From JAMXLO01 sp037201625 (GTDB lineage Bacteria > Pseudomonadota > Alphaproteobacteria > Acetobacterales > Acetobacteraceae): 64,000 nucleotides of DNA. A program made the translations under genes and the position numbers. The stretch lies in contig JBBCGR010000003.1 in the NCBI GenBank assembly GCA_037201625.1, positions 2,170,001 to 2,234,000 of the forward strand. Reading direction: 5' to 3'. Shown here piece by piece: positions 1 through 8,292 of the stretch (within the stretch, counting starts at the first letter, position 1; the number at the start of each line of letters is the position of its first letter). A model generated the notes under the pieces. It was not told the origin of the DNA. It saw only the letters and a program-made list of their open reading frames with translations, and did no database searches.

Positions 1-396
1 CGGCGGCCAGACCGTCTCGCCGTTGCCCTGGGTCTCCGGGAAGATGACGAAGTTGAAGAACGCCCAGAAGAAACCGACGAAGAACATCACCTCGGACGAG
101 ATGAAGAACAGCATGCCATAGCGCAGGCCGAGCCGCACGATGGGCGTATGGAGGCCGGGCGTGCGGCTTTCGCGGATCACGTCGCGCCACCAGAAGAACA
201 TGGTGCCGAGCACCAGCACGGTGCCGAGGATCAGCACCAGGTAGCTGCCGAAATGGGCGGCGAAGATGATGCCGAGGACGGTGAAGAAACCGCCGAGTGC
301 GCCGACGATGGGCCACGGGCTTGGGTCGACGAGATGGTAGGGCTGCCGCAGACCGGAGCTTTCGATCGTGCTGGTGCCGTGCGCGTGGTCGCTCAT
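1..396 (-). CDS. ctaE: Cytochrome c oxidase subunit III, 3' part missing
   Basis: Integral membrane subunit III of an aa3-type haem-copper oxidase. It stabilises the catalytic core and helps proton uptake. The 132 codons present start with MSDHAHGTST and include the family segment HLVDPSPWPIVGALGGF, two hydrophobic helices and the SSEVMFFVGFFWAFF helix. The rest of the gene (usually 260-300 residues) lies beyond the left edge of the window. It is the last visible gene of the minus-strand order ctaC-ctaD-ctaB-small ORF-ctaG-ctaE, which is the usual alphaproteobacterial order, so it is probably co-transcribed. The 75-nt gap to ctaG shows no obvious terminator. Confidence 0.95.
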   Translation of the reverse strand, partial: MSDHAHGTSTIESSGLRQPYHLVDPSPWPIVGALGGFFTVLGIIFAAHFGSYLVLILGTVLVLGTMFFWWRDVIRESRTPGLHTPIVRLGLRYGMLFFISSEVMFFVGFFWAFFNFVIFPETQGNGETVWPP

Positions 397-471
397 GCCG
401 AACCCGTTCCCGTATTGTCGAGGAATCCGCCCCGAAGCGGCTGGCGCATCATCGCCAAATCACCTGCGCGT

Positions 472-1071
472 TCAAGGGGTCTGTCGCGTCAGCGGACCGA
501 CATGCGGGCCGGCCTGCGCGAGCGCGCCGGCCTTCGCTGCATCGTCCAGCGTGCGGAAGAAGGTGTAGGACAGCGTGATCGTGCGGATGCCCGCGGTGTT
601 GGGGTCCTTGGCGATCTCCGGGTCCACCCAGAAGGTGAGCGGGAACTGCATCTGCTGTCCCGCGGCGAGCGTCTGCTGGTTGAAGCAGAAGCAGGCGGTC
701 TTATGGAAATACTTGCCGGCCGTGTCGGGCGTAACGTTGTACAGGGCGATGCCGGTCACCGGCGTGCTGGCTTCGTTGCGCGCGGTATAGAAGGCGAGGT
801 GGTCCTCGCCGAGCGGCACGCGGAGTTCCTCCTGCACCGGACGGAAGTCCCAGGGCAGGTTCGGGTTGGTGTTGGCGTTGAAGCGGACCGTGATGTGCTG
901 CGGCGCGGCGCCCGGCGCGGCCGCGGGGCCGATCTGCGGCGTGCCGTTGTAGCCGGTGACGGCGCAGAACAGCCGGTACAGCGGGACCGAGGCGAAGGAG
1001 ACGCCGACCATCGCCACGACGACGCCGGCCAGCGCCATGCCGATGGTCCGGTTGGAACCGCGGGCGCTCAT
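472..1071 (-). CDS. ctaG: Cytochrome c oxidase assembly protein CtaG (Cox11 family)
   Basis: Copper chaperone that delivers Cu(I) to the CuB centre of oxidase subunit I. The protein has 199 residues, the normal size. One N-terminal membrane helix (about residues 10-30) is followed by the Cox11 signature VPLYRLFCAVTGYNG. The domain then faces the periplasm and carries the copper motif CFCFNQQ (about residues 127-133). It ends with the conserved YTFF segment. It follows the 44-residue membrane ORF by 13 nt and precedes ctaE, so the copper assembly factor is made with the enzyme. Confidence 0.95.
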   Translation of the reverse strand: MSARGSNRTIGMALAGVVVAMVGVSFASVPLYRLFCAVTGYNGTPQIGPAAAPGAAPQHITVRFNANTNPNLPWDFRPVQEELRVPLGEDHLAFYTARNEASTPVTGIALYNVTPDTAGKYFHKTACFCFNQQTLAAGQQMQFPLTFWVDPEIAKDPNTAGIRTITLSYTFFRTLDDAAKAGALAQAGPHVGPLTRQTP

Positions 1072-1084
1072 GACCTGGGCATCC

Positions 1085-1219
1085 TCATGCCTTGGTCATC
1101 TTGACGATGGTGATGGCGTAGAACAGCGCACACAGCGCGACCAGCACCACGAGCACCGCCCAGTTGCGCGCGCGACGGCGGCGGAGATCATCCGGGTCGG
1201 GTGCCACGCCTGGGGTCAC
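1085..1219 (-). CDS. 44-residue single-pass membrane protein of the oxidase operon (CoxF-like)
   Basis: This small gene reads VTPGVAPDPDDLRRRRARNW, then a 20-residue hydrophobic helix (AVLVVLVALCALFYAITIVK), then MTKA. The GTG start overlaps the TGA of ctaB (GTGA), so it is probably made by translational coupling, and it stops 13 nt before ctaG. A tiny CoxF-like membrane protein at this position is known in other alphaproteobacterial cox operons. Topology is one helix with a basic cytoplasmic N-terminus. The exact role is not known; an assembly or stability role in the oxidase is an inference from position. Confidence 0.75.
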   Translation of the reverse strand: MTPGVAPDPDDLRRRRARNWAVLVVLVALCALFYAITIVKMTKA

Positions 1220-2136
1220 CCGGCCAGCCGGTCGGCAGCGATCGCCGTGAACAGCGCGAACAGATAGAGGATCGAGTATTTGAACGCGAGCCGCGCCGGC
1301 GCGTCATTGGTCAGGCTGACGCCCGACGCGTCCTGCCGGTCTCGCGCGACGCGCCAGACCGCCGCCAGGAAGCCGAGACCGAGGACCAGCGCCGAGAGGC
1401 CGTAGATCGGCCCGCTCAAGCCGGTCAGCCACGGCAGCAGCGTCAGCGGCACCAGCACCAGCGTGTAGAGGACGATCTGCCGCCGCGTCTCGCGCGCGCC
1501 GGCCACGACCGGCAGCATCGGCACGCCGGCCCGCTGGTAGTCGCTGTTGGCGAACAGCGCCAGCGACCAGAAATGCGGCGGCGTCCAGAAGAACACGATG
1601 GCGAACAGCAGCAGCGGCAGCATGTCCACCGACCCGGTCACCGCGGCCCAGCCGATCACCGGCGGGAACGCACCGGCCGCGCCGCCGATGACGATGTTCT
1701 GCGGCGTGCGGCGTTTCAGCCACATCGTGTAGATGAAAACATAGAAGCCGATGGAGAGTGCGAGGACCGCGGCGGCCGTCAGGTTCACCGCCAGCCCCAT
1801 CAGGATCACCGACCCCACCGCCAGCGTGACGCCGTAGGCCAAAGCGGCGCCGGGCTCGATGCGGCCGGCCGGGATCGGACGGTTGCGTGTCCGCCGCATC
1901 ACCGCGTCGATGTCGCGGTCGTACCACATGTTGATGGCGCCGCACGCGCCGGCACCGACCGCGATGCACAGCACCGCGGTGAACGCCAGCACGACGTGCA
2001 GGTGTCCCGGCGCGATCACCAGCCCGATCAGGCCGGTGAACACCACCAACGTCATCACCCGGGGCTTGAGCAGGGCGATCCAGTCGCTCAGCTCAGCCGG
2101 TTGGGCACGAACCCGATCGGTGACAGCCTCGCTCAT
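1216..2136 (-). CDS. ctaB: Protoheme IX farnesyltransferase (haem O synthase)
   Basis: UbiA-family membrane enzyme that attaches a farnesyl group to haem B to make haem O, the precursor of haem A for the oxidase. The protein has 306 residues. The diphosphate/metal motif NMWYDRDIDAVMRRTRNRP is present near residue 90, and a second Asp-rich loop appears as NSDYQRAGVPMLPVV. About eight or nine hydrophobic helices are visible. It starts 3 nt after the ctaD stop and its own stop overlaps the next small gene. The next step, haem A synthase (ctaA), is encoded near 62 kb rather than here. Confidence 0.96.
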   Translation of the reverse strand: MSEAVTDRVRAQPAELSDWIALLKPRVMTLVVFTGLIGLVIAPGHLHVVLAFTAVLCIAVGAGACGAINMWYDRDIDAVMRRTRNRPIPAGRIEPGAALAYGVTLAVGSVILMGLAVNLTAAAVLALSIGFYVFIYTMWLKRRTPQNIVIGGAAGAFPPVIGWAAVTGSVDMLPLLLFAIVFFWTPPHFWSLALFANSDYQRAGVPMLPVVAGARETRRQIVLYTLVLVPLTLLPWLTGLSGPIYGLSALVLGLGFLAAVWRVARDRQDASGVSLTNDAPARLAFKYSILYLFALFTAIAADRLAG

Positions 2137-2139
2137 CGA

Positions 2140-3732
2140 TCAGCGGATGCGCGGCAGTTCCGCGAAGGTGTGGAACGGCGGCGGGGAGGAGACGGTCCAC
2201 TCCAGCGTCGTCGCGCCCTCGCCCCAGTAATTGTCCGCCAGATGCTCCTTCGAGGTGAAGGTGCGATAGACCACGTACAGGAACACCAGGAACGCGATGC
2301 CGCCGAGATAGGCGCCGATCGAGGACACGAAGTTCCAGCCGGCGAAGGCCTGCGGATAGTCGGGGTAGCGCCGTGGCATGCCCGACAGACCCAGGAAGTG
2401 CTGCGGGAAGAAGGTCAGGTTGACGCCGATGAAGGTCAGCCAGAAATGCACCTTGCCCCAGAATTCTGGGTACTGGTGGCCCGACATCTTGCCGATCCAG
2501 TAGTAGAAGCCGGCGAAGATCGAGAACACCGCGCCGAGCGACAGCACGTAGTGGAAGTGCGCGACGACGTAATAGGTGTTGTGCACCACCTGGTCGATGC
2601 CGGCATTGGCCAGCACGACGCCGGTGACGCCGCCGACGGTGAACACGAACAGGAAGCCGATCGCCCACAGCATGGGCGTCTTCAGCTCGATCGAGCCGCC
2701 CCACATCGTGGCGATCCAGGAGAAGATCTTGATGCCGGTCGGCACCGCGATCACCAGCGTCGCGGCCATGAAGTAGGCGCGGGTGTCGACGTCGATGCCC
2801 GAGATGAACATGTGGTGCGCCCACACCACGAAGCCGATCACGCCGATCGCCACCATCGCGTAGGCCATGCCGAGATAGCCGAACACCGGCTTGCGGCTGA
2901 ACGTCGCGATCACGTGGCTGATGATGCCGAAGCCCGGCACGATCATGATGTACACTTCGGGGTGGCCGAAGAACCAGAACAGATGCTGGAACAGCACCGG
3001 GTCGCCGCCGCCGGCCGGATCGAAGAACGCGGTGCCGAAGTTGCGGTCGCAGATCAGCATGGTGATGGCGCCGGCCAGCACCGGGATCGACAGCAGCAGC
3101 AGGAACGCGGTGACCAGCATCGCCCAGATGAACAGCGGCATCTTGTGCAGCGTCATGCCGGGCGCGCGCATGTTGAAGATGGTGGTGATGAAGTTGATCG
3201 CGCCCAGCAGCGAACTGGCGCCGGCCAGATGCAGCGCGAACAATGTGCAGTCCATGCCGAGGCCGGTCTCGTAGGTCGCGTTGGACAGCGGCGGGTAGAG
3301 CGTCCAGCCGGAGCCCGATTCGTTCATGAACAGGCCGATGATGATCAGCAGGAAGGCCGGCGGCAGCAGCCAGAAGCTGATGTTGTTGAGCCGCGGGAAC
3401 GCCATGTCGGGCGCGCCGATCATCAGCGGGATGAACCAGTTGCCGAACCCGCCGATCAGCGCCGGCATCACCGAGAAGAAGATCATCAGCAGGCCGTGCG
3501 TCGTGATGATCGTGTTCCACTGCTGGCCGTCGGTGACCACGTGGCTGCCCGGGAAGTTCAACTGGGCGCGCATGATCTCCGACAGGATGCCGCCCACCAG
3601 GCCGCCGACCACGGCAAAGCAGATGTAGAGTGTGCCGATGTCCTTGTGGTTCGTGCTGCAGAGCCAGCGCACGAAGAACCCGGGTTTGTGGTCGTGGTGG
3701 TCATGCGCATGGTCGTGGGTGGTTGCCGACAT
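2140..3732 (-). CDS. ctaD: Cytochrome c oxidase subunit I (aa3-type)
   Basis: Catalytic subunit holding haem a and the haem a3-CuB site, where O2 is reduced and protons are pumped. It has 530 residues and about 12 helices. Visible motifs are the CuB/His-Tyr loop WFFGHPEVYI, the HH pair in VVWAHHMF, the haem ligand segment VVAHFHYVLS, and the K-channel region. I chose the ATG at 3732 because GGAGAG lies 9 nt upstream and the N-terminus MSATTHDHAHDHHDH is a typical His-rich leader. An in-frame start 27 codons earlier lacks such a site. It lies 31 nt after ctaC. Confidence 0.97.
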   Translation of the reverse strand: MSATTHDHAHDHHDHKPGFFVRWLCSTNHKDIGTLYICFAVVGGLVGGILSEIMRAQLNFPGSHVVTDGQQWNTIITTHGLLMIFFSVMPALIGGFGNWFIPLMIGAPDMAFPRLNNISFWLLPPAFLLIIIGLFMNESGSGWTLYPPLSNATYETGLGMDCTLFALHLAGASSLLGAINFITTIFNMRAPGMTLHKMPLFIWAMLVTAFLLLLSIPVLAGAITMLICDRNFGTAFFDPAGGGDPVLFQHLFWFFGHPEVYIMIVPGFGIISHVIATFSRKPVFGYLGMAYAMVAIGVIGFVVWAHHMFISGIDVDTRAYFMAATLVIAVPTGIKIFSWIATMWGGSIELKTPMLWAIGFLFVFTVGGVTGVVLANAGIDQVVHNTYYVVAHFHYVLSLGAVFSIFAGFYYWIGKMSGHQYPEFWGKVHFWLTFIGVNLTFFPQHFLGLSGMPRRYPDYPQAFAGWNFVSSIGAYLGGIAFLVFLYVVYRTFTSKEHLADNYWGEGATTLEWTVSSPPPFHTFAELPRIR

Positions 3733-3763
3733 CGTCAGTCTCTCCTGCACGCACCGACCGGGG

Positions 3764-4624
3764 TCAGTGCCGAACCTCTGCCGCCGCCAGCCGCTGGACC
3801 GGCTGTCCTGCATCCGAGAACTTGGTCTTCGCCTCGACCAGCCAGGCGTTGAACTCCTGCTCCGGGAGCGCCCGCACCACGATCGGCATGCGGCTGTGGT
3901 TGGTGCCGCAGATCTGGTTGCATTCGCCGTAGAACACGCCCGGCTTGTCCACCCTGAACCAGGTCTCGATCGTCCGCCCTGGGATCGCGTAGCGCTGCAC
4001 GCCCAGGGACGGGATGAACCAGCTATGGATCACGTCGGTGCTGGTCTGCAGCACGCGGATGTTCTTGCCGACCGGCACGACGAGTTGGTTGTCGACCTCG
4101 AGCAGGCGGCGCTGGCCCGGCTTCAACTGGTCGTCCGGGATCATGTAGCTGGTGAAGTTGATGTTGTTCTTATCCGGGTAGGTGTACTCCCAGTACCACT
4201 GGTGTGCCGTCACCTTCACCGTCATGTCGGCGTCCCGCGTGCGGTCCTCGTAGTAGACCAGGCGGAACGACGGGATGGCGATCACCACGAGGATGAGCAC
4301 CGGCAGCACCGTCCAGGCGATCTCCAGCACCGTGTTGTGCGACGTGCGCGTCGGCACCGGATTGCGCTTGGCGTTGTAGCGCCACATCACCCAAAGCAGC
4401 AGGCCGGCCACCAGGATGGTGATCAGCGTGATGATCACCAGCACGAGGTCGTGCAGCGCGATCTGCTGCTCCTTCAGCGGCCCGAAGGCCGGCTGCATGC
4501 CGATCTCCCACGGCTTGGGCGCGCCGACCGCCTGGGCCCAGGCCGTGCCGCCGCACGGCACGCCAAGAAGCATCATCAACAGCGCGGCGAACAACCGCCG
4601 GTATCGTGACATCCGCCGATTCAT
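3764..4624 (-). CDS. ctaC: Cytochrome c oxidase subunit II
   Basis: Carries the CuA centre that takes electrons from cytochrome c. With the ATG at 4624 it has 286 residues. It has a Sec signal peptide (RRLFAALLMMLLG... ending AWAQA), two membrane helices, then a periplasmic cupredoxin domain with HQWYWEYTYP and the CuA ligand loop GECNQICGTNHSRMP. A purine-rich GGGGGA precedes the chosen start. ATG at 4612 is the alternative, and an upstream start at 4714 would put 30 polar residues ahead of the signal peptide and is unlikely. It is the promoter-proximal gene of the operon. Confidence 0.96.
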   Translation of the reverse strand: MNRRMSRYRRLFAALLMMLLGVPCGGTAWAQAVGAPKPWEIGMQPAFGPLKEQQIALHDLVLVIITLITILVAGLLLWVMWRYNAKRNPVPTRTSHNTVLEIAWTVLPVLILVVIAIPSFRLVYYEDRTRDADMTVKVTAHQWYWEYTYPDKNNINFTSYMIPDDQLKPGQRRLLEVDNQLVVPVGKNIRVLQTSTDVIHSWFIPSLGVQRYAIPGRTIETWFRVDKPGVFYGECNQICGTNHSRMPIVVRALPEQEFNAWLVEAKTKFSDAGQPVQRLAAAEVRH

Positions 4625-4777
4625 CCCGCTTCGGTCCCCCAACCCGGACCCGTCTCGGGCCGGCTCTCGGTACTGTGGCCTACCGGACCGCGTGCGCGAG
4701 ATCAAGGGATGCACGAGCGTCGGAAGGCAGGCTGGTGTTGTGGCGCAACATCCGTCCCGTCGGGTGTGCTGGCCGGG

Positions 4778-5437
4778 TCACGCCTCCAGGCGGACGAGGC
4801 GGAAGATGCCGAACGGCGGCACCCGCGTCGAAGAGATGCGGGCCAGGTCCTCGGGCTCGAACAGCGCATCGGCGCGGAAATCCGGGTGCCAGCCGATGGC
4901 GCGCGAGGCCGGGGCCAGGGCGCGCTCGACCCACCACAGCGGGCCCTTCTCGGCGGTGAAATGGCTGACGAACAGGATGCTGCCGCCGGGCCGCACGACG
5001 CGGCGCATCTCGGCCAGTAACTGGCGGGGATGCGGCACCACGGAGGCGACGAACATCGCCACCGCGATATCGAACGAGGCGTCGGGGAAATCGGTCGCCT
5101 CCGCGTCCATCTCGCGCAGCGCGGCGACGTTGGCGATGCCGCGATCGGCCACCCGCTTGCGCGCCTGCGCCAGCATCTCCTTGGACAGGTCGATGCCGGT
5201 GATGCGCCGGTCGGCGTCGTAATAGGGCAGCGCCAGGCCGGTGCCGACACCCACCTCCAGCACCTCGCGGCCGGGCAGGCGGTTCACCATCGCCACGGCA
5301 CGCAGACGCGCACGCAGGAAGATGCCGCCGAACACCGCGTCGTAGACGCCAGCCCAGCGCCGGTACGCCGCCCTTACGGCCTCCGCGTCCATGGCGGGCC
5401 GTGGCCCTTGCGGGCGGCGATCCAGGATATCGCTCAT
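4778..5437 (-). CDS. Class I SAM methyltransferase, PmtA-like (Rhodobacter-type)
   Basis: The protein has 219 residues with a standard Rossmann methyltransferase fold: motif I VLEVGVGTGLALPYY, motif II acidic end GIDLSKEML, and motif IV-like DIAVAMFVASVVPHP. The N-terminal helix YRRWAGVYDAVFGGIF resembles Rhodobacter-type phosphatidylethanolamine N-methyltransferases, which convert PE stepwise to phosphatidylcholine at the membrane. The next gene upstream resembles the other (Sinorhizobium) class of the same activity, which supports a lipid role. Substrate assignment is by resemblance only; a ubiquinone- or small-molecule methyltransferase cannot be excluded. Confidence 0.75.
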   Translation of the reverse strand: MSDILDRRPQGPRPAMDAEAVRAAYRRWAGVYDAVFGGIFLRARLRAVAMVNRLPGREVLEVGVGTGLALPYYDADRRITGIDLSKEMLAQARKRVADRGIANVAALREMDAEATDFPDASFDIAVAMFVASVVPHPRQLLAEMRRVVRPGGSILFVSHFTAEKGPLWWVERALAPASRAIGWHPDFRADALFEPEDLARISSTRVPPFGIFRLVRLEA

Positions 5438-5550
5438 CTAGCTCGTTTTCCTCCCGTGGCCGTGCGGCAACGCAGGCAGGGCGATTCGTCCAAAGTGTCC
5501 GTCTTGTAATCCCATCCCGAACGAATGCCCACCGTGCCGTCCCGCAAGGC

Positions 5551-6138
5551 TCACCGCCGCTTGCGGCAGATATACGCGAAGGCCGGAGGAACGTTCCCCC
5601 ACACGACCGGCGAGCGGCTCACGTCGGCGAAGCTGCGGCGCAGCCGCCGGCGCAGCGCCCAGGCGCCGGGCAGCACCAGGCTCTGCACGTAGCCGAACGT
5701 CGTGAACACGCCGCCCGGCACCAGCGCGCGGTCGATCGCCGCGAACACCGTCTGCTGCAGCGAAATGGGCAGCGTCGCCCAGGGCAGGCCGCACACGATC
5801 CCGTCGATCGCCTCGATGCCCTCGGCGGCGAGGATGCTCGACAGGTCCGCGACACTTCCCTCGACAAAGGTCAGCCCCGGAAATCCGGCGGCGAGCCTGG
5901 CCACGAAGGCCGGATTCAGCTCGATGCCGAGATAGCGGGTGCCAGGCGCCAGCCGCGCGGCGATCTCGCGGGTGAACGCGCCGGTGCCCGGCCCGAACTC
6001 CACGATCGTGCGCGCGGTGGCGAAGTCGATCGGCGCCAGCATCGTCCGCGCGAGCGCCGGCGAACTGGGCAGCACGGCCCCGACGGTTCGTGGCGATTGC
6101 ACGAACTGCCGGAGGAACAGCGCGGCAGTCCGCGTCAT
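5551..6138 (-). CDS. Phospholipid N-methyltransferase-like protein (Sinorhizobium PmtA / KsgA-like fold)
   Basis: The protein has 195 residues. The N-terminus LFLRQFVQSPRTVGAVLPSS is the hallmark opening of the rRNA-dimethylase-like phospholipid methyltransferases. It is followed by SAM motif I (IVEFGPGTGAFTREI), the acidic GIELNPAF, and the catalytic-loop segment GIVCGLPWATLP. The C-terminus is basic (ICRKRR), as expected for membrane surface binding. It is 113 nt upstream of a second, unrelated methyltransferase of presumed similar function on the same strand. Likely reaction is SAM-dependent N-methylation of phosphatidylethanolamine; this is an inference from family. Confidence 0.75.
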   Translation of the reverse strand: MTRTAALFLRQFVQSPRTVGAVLPSSPALARTMLAPIDFATARTIVEFGPGTGAFTREIAARLAPGTRYLGIELNPAFVARLAAGFPGLTFVEGSVADLSSILAAEGIEAIDGIVCGLPWATLPISLQQTVFAAIDRALVPGGVFTTFGYVQSLVLPGAWALRRRLRRSFADVSRSPVVWGNVPPAFAYICRKRR

Positions 6139-6157
6139 GCGGAAGGACGGCCGATGC

Positions 6158-6802
6158 TCAATCTCGGCAGATCATGCCCCAATTCTTGACCTGTCCCTTC
6201 GCGGCGTTGCCCTGGTAGGGCTGGGTCTCCCCCTTCGGCGAGTTGCCCCAGAAATTCATCATGAACCCTCCGCTCCCGGCATCATAGTAGAACGGCCCGC
6301 CAACGTTGAACTTCTGCATGTGCACGTTGGCGTCCCACGGGTCGCATACAGTGGCGTAGTGGTTGCCGAACATGTCGCGGATGGTGTCCACCACGATCCA
6401 GTGGGCGCCGCCCTGGTCCCAGTCAACCCCCAGGATCACCGGCTCGACGGTGACGACGGCGCCTAAGCCCGCGTTGGTGCCGACCTTGTCGAGCAGCTTC
6501 TGCGGCACGTCGGTCGGCGCATAGTTGTGCCAGCGCCAGGTGCCGGGCGTGAAATTGGTCATCACCGTCGCCAGGTGCTGCGGAAACGTGCCCGTCGTCT
6601 CCGGCGCGTAGCCGGAGCCGAGGGCCGCCGAGTATTTCTGGTAGATGTCCTTCTCGACCGTGACGGAATCGGCGCCGGGCGTCAGCTTGTTGACCTTGAA
6701 TACGCACATCATGACGCTGGCGATGCCGCACGACATGTTGGCTTCCTGGCCATACACGAGATGGACGTCGCCAAACCGAGTGAGTCTGGTGAACCAGGCC
6801 AC
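6158..6802 (-). CDS. Papain-like cysteine protease (C39-like/AvrRpt2-like fold)
   Basis: About 214 residues. The likely catalytic Cys lies in QEANMSCGIASVMM, the His in GGAHWIVVDTI and the Asp/Asn in YATVCDPWDANVHM. This Cys-His-Asp order fits papain-like peptidases of the C39/AvrRpt2 group. No signal peptide or membrane helix is visible. The GTG at 6802 is preferred because GAGGGGGGAG lies about 8 nt upstream; GTG at 6862 would add 20 residues. It follows the methyltransferase by 19 nt on the same strand. Possible roles are peptide processing or a secreted effector; nothing nearby decides this. Confidence 0.6.
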   Translation of the reverse strand: MAWFTRLTRFGDVHLVYGQEANMSCGIASVMMCVFKVNKLTPGADSVTVEKDIYQKYSAALGSGYAPETTGTFPQHLATVMTNFTPGTWRWHNYAPTDVPQKLLDKVGTNAGLGAVVTVEPVILGVDWDQGGAHWIVVDTIRDMFGNHYATVCDPWDANVHMQKFNVGGPFYYDAGSGGFMMNFWGNSPKGETQPYQGNAAKGQVKNWGMICRD

Positions 6803-6862
6803 GCGCGTTACTCCCCCCTCTGTGACGGGCCGCCCGGTGAGTGGGTCGGCCGGTTGTTCCAC

Positions 6863-7052
6863 GCGCTGACTTTATCGTCTGGCCCGGAAGCGGAGGGTGA
6901 CAAAACTCACAGCGGCACTGGCGCTGGCGCAATTGTGAGGCGGTGCGCCGGGCATGCCTGGCGCTCCGCGCTCTAAAGAACGCAGAGGGACAAGGGGTGG
7001 TGCTGCCGTCGTCAGACAGACCCGCCGGATCCGCCTGACGTGACGGAGACGC
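6863..7052. other. Intergenic stretch without a recognised gene
   Basis: This stretch lies upstream of the papain-like protease and ends at the repeat at 7053. I see no convincing coding frame or RNA. It probably holds the protease promoter on the minus strand. Confidence 0.5.
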
Positions 7053-7157
7053 CTAGAGTCGCTTCCGTTCGCGTTGGCTCACGGACCCGCTCCAGCTCGT
7101 GGTCTGAGAGCGTGATTCACCGCTCCGGTGCTGCCACCTGCGCGGATCACGCTCTAG
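7053..7157 (-). repeat. Two-module palindromic repeat, copy 1 (A+B type)
   Basis: Read on the minus strand: module A (TAGAGCGTGATCCGCGCAGG to GAATCACGCTCTCAGAC) is an imperfect palindrome, and module B runs from GAGCTGGAGCGGGTCCGTG to the closing CTAGG. The cspA stop codon TAG (7154-7156) is formed by the outer CTAG of the repeat. One GANTC site lies in module A. Close relatives are at 8877, 29714, 35635, 40450, 51029, 54157 and 55175. The 3' position suggests a transcript-end structure. Confidence 0.85.
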
Positions 7158-7363
7158 TCGGACGGCGCCAGGTTCACGGCCGCAGTACGGCCGTTCTGTT
7201 GCTGTTCGACATCGAAGCCGACCTTCTGGCCCTCACTCAAGCTCCTCAGCCCGGCCTTCTGCACGGCGCTGATGTGAACGAAAACGTCCTTCCCGCCTGT
7301 GTCAGGCGCGATGAACCCATAGCCTTTGGTTGGATTGAACCACTTAACGGTGCCCTTGGGCAT
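7154..7363 (-). CDS. cspA: Cold-shock domain protein
   Basis: Small single-stranded nucleic-acid-binding protein acting as an RNA chaperone. At 69 residues it is a single five-stranded OB fold with RNP1 (KGYGFIAPD) and RNP2 (VFVHISAV), preceded by MPKGTVKWFNPT. There is no second domain, unlike the two-CSD proteins common in alphaproteobacteria. A long region free of genes lies upstream (7364-7813), consistent with the long structured leader typical of cold-shock genes, though I cannot identify a leader motif. The stop codon TAG belongs to the palindromic repeat at 7053-7157. Confidence 0.95.
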   Translation of the reverse strand: MPKGTVKWFNPTKGYGFIAPDTGGKDVFVHISAVQKAGLRSLSEGQKVGFDVEQQQNGRTAAVNLAPSD

Positions 7364-7813
7364 CGACGCGTTGCCTTTCTGCCTACGGGCTTATCCTTTC
7401 CGCAATGCGGAACGGACGCCCAATTGTACAGGAGCGCAACAGAGAAAGACTCCACGACGCTCCCACCCCTGTGGTTGAACCTCCGTCATTTATGTTACCG
7501 AGCCGACGGTATTGCCCAACCGGGGAGCACGATACTTGTCCCCAAGGTTTCCCGCAATCGATCTGACAAAATCCAAGTTCGGCCGTCGGCGGCCGGCCGG
7601 ACGTGCCGCTGGGGCCGCCCGCATGCACCGGCAAGCACCGCTCCTTCCGGTTGCGTTCCTACCGGCAAACCCTTTCCCACACTGGATTTTCCCCACGCCG
7701 GGACCGGCCTGAGCGGACCGGTCCCGAATCCGCTTGCATCCGCAGAAGCATCGCGCCATGTCGTTGGCAGCGGGCACCTGCGCCATTAGAGTGGCCCGCA
7801 CGTCGGAGGATTT
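7364..7813. other. Divergent regulatory region between cspA and tatA
   Basis: About 450 nt with no supported gene. On the minus side it should contain the cspA promoter and a probable long 5' leader. On the plus side it should contain the tatA promoter. The only clear structure is the hairpin at 7699-7726. I found no recognisable riboswitch. Confidence 0.5.
7699..7726. promoter_or_regulatory. Strong hairpin upstream of tatA
   Basis: A perfect 9-bp stem CGGGACCGG / CCGGTCCCG encloses a 10-nt loop. No T-run follows on either strand, so a Rho-independent terminator is not clear. It lies 88 nt upstream of the tatA start, and a leader structure or operator is possible. Confidence 0.4.
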
Positions 7814-8056
7814 ATGGGTAGCTTCAGCATCTGGCACTGGATGGTCGTGCTGCTGGTCGTCCTGCTGCTGTTCGGCGGCGGCAAGGTCAGCGGCCTGATG
7901 GGCGACTTCGCCAAGGGCATCAAGTCGTTCAAGAAGAATATGGCTGAGGGTGACGATGCCTCAATGGAGGCCAGCACCGACAAGCCGTCCGGCACGATCT
8001 CGGGTCCTGCCGGCCAGGCGAACGCGGCCGCCCGCGAGCACACCGCGGCGCGCTGA
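7814..8056 (+). CDS. tatA: Sec-independent translocase component TatA
   Basis: Pore-forming subunit of the twin-arginine translocation system, which moves folded proteins across the inner membrane. The protein has 80 residues: an N-terminal helix (about residues 6-22, HWMVVLLVVLLLFGGGK), the amphipathic helix segment MGDFAKGIKSFKKNMAE, and a flexible acidic/polar tail. The Phe-Gly hinge (LLFGGGK) is present. GGAGGATTT precedes the ATG. tatB and tatC are not adjacent, which is common when tatA is separate. A good intrinsic terminator follows at 8085. Confidence 0.93.
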   Translation: MGSFSIWHWMVVLLVVLLLFGGGKVSGLMGDFAKGIKSFKKNMAEGDDASMEASTDKPSGTISGPAGQANAAAREHTAAR

Positions 8057-8084
8057 GCGCCGCCCACCGGCCATCGAACCGGCT

Positions 8085-8115
8085 GCCTGCCCACCATAAG
8101 CGGTGGGCAGGCTTT
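8085..8115 (+). terminator. Rho-independent terminator of tatA
   Basis: A perfect 11-bp stem GCCTGCCCACC / GGTGGGCAGGC with a 6-nt loop (ATAAGC) is followed by TTT, 29 nt after the tatA stop. The T-run is short, but the stem is strong. Confidence 0.8.
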
Positions 8116-8292
8116 ACGTATGCGCGCCTGGCGCTTCCCTCAAAACAGCCGATTCTTATGGCCGCCCACAGTTTGTTGTGGTCATCCGTAGTGTTGTCCA
8201 CAAGTTTTTGTGGTTCTGCGCCAGTCACGTGTTGACGCGGGCGCTGCCGTCTTTACCGTATCTTGTGGTTGCACCATCGGGGGGACCACGAG

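Noticed and set aside
1201..3852. 883-codon plus-strand frame across ctaB and ctaD
   Set aside because: It is a shadow of the real minus-strand genes, dominated by Arg, His, Asp and Gln with no family motif; such frames arise from high GC at third codon positions.
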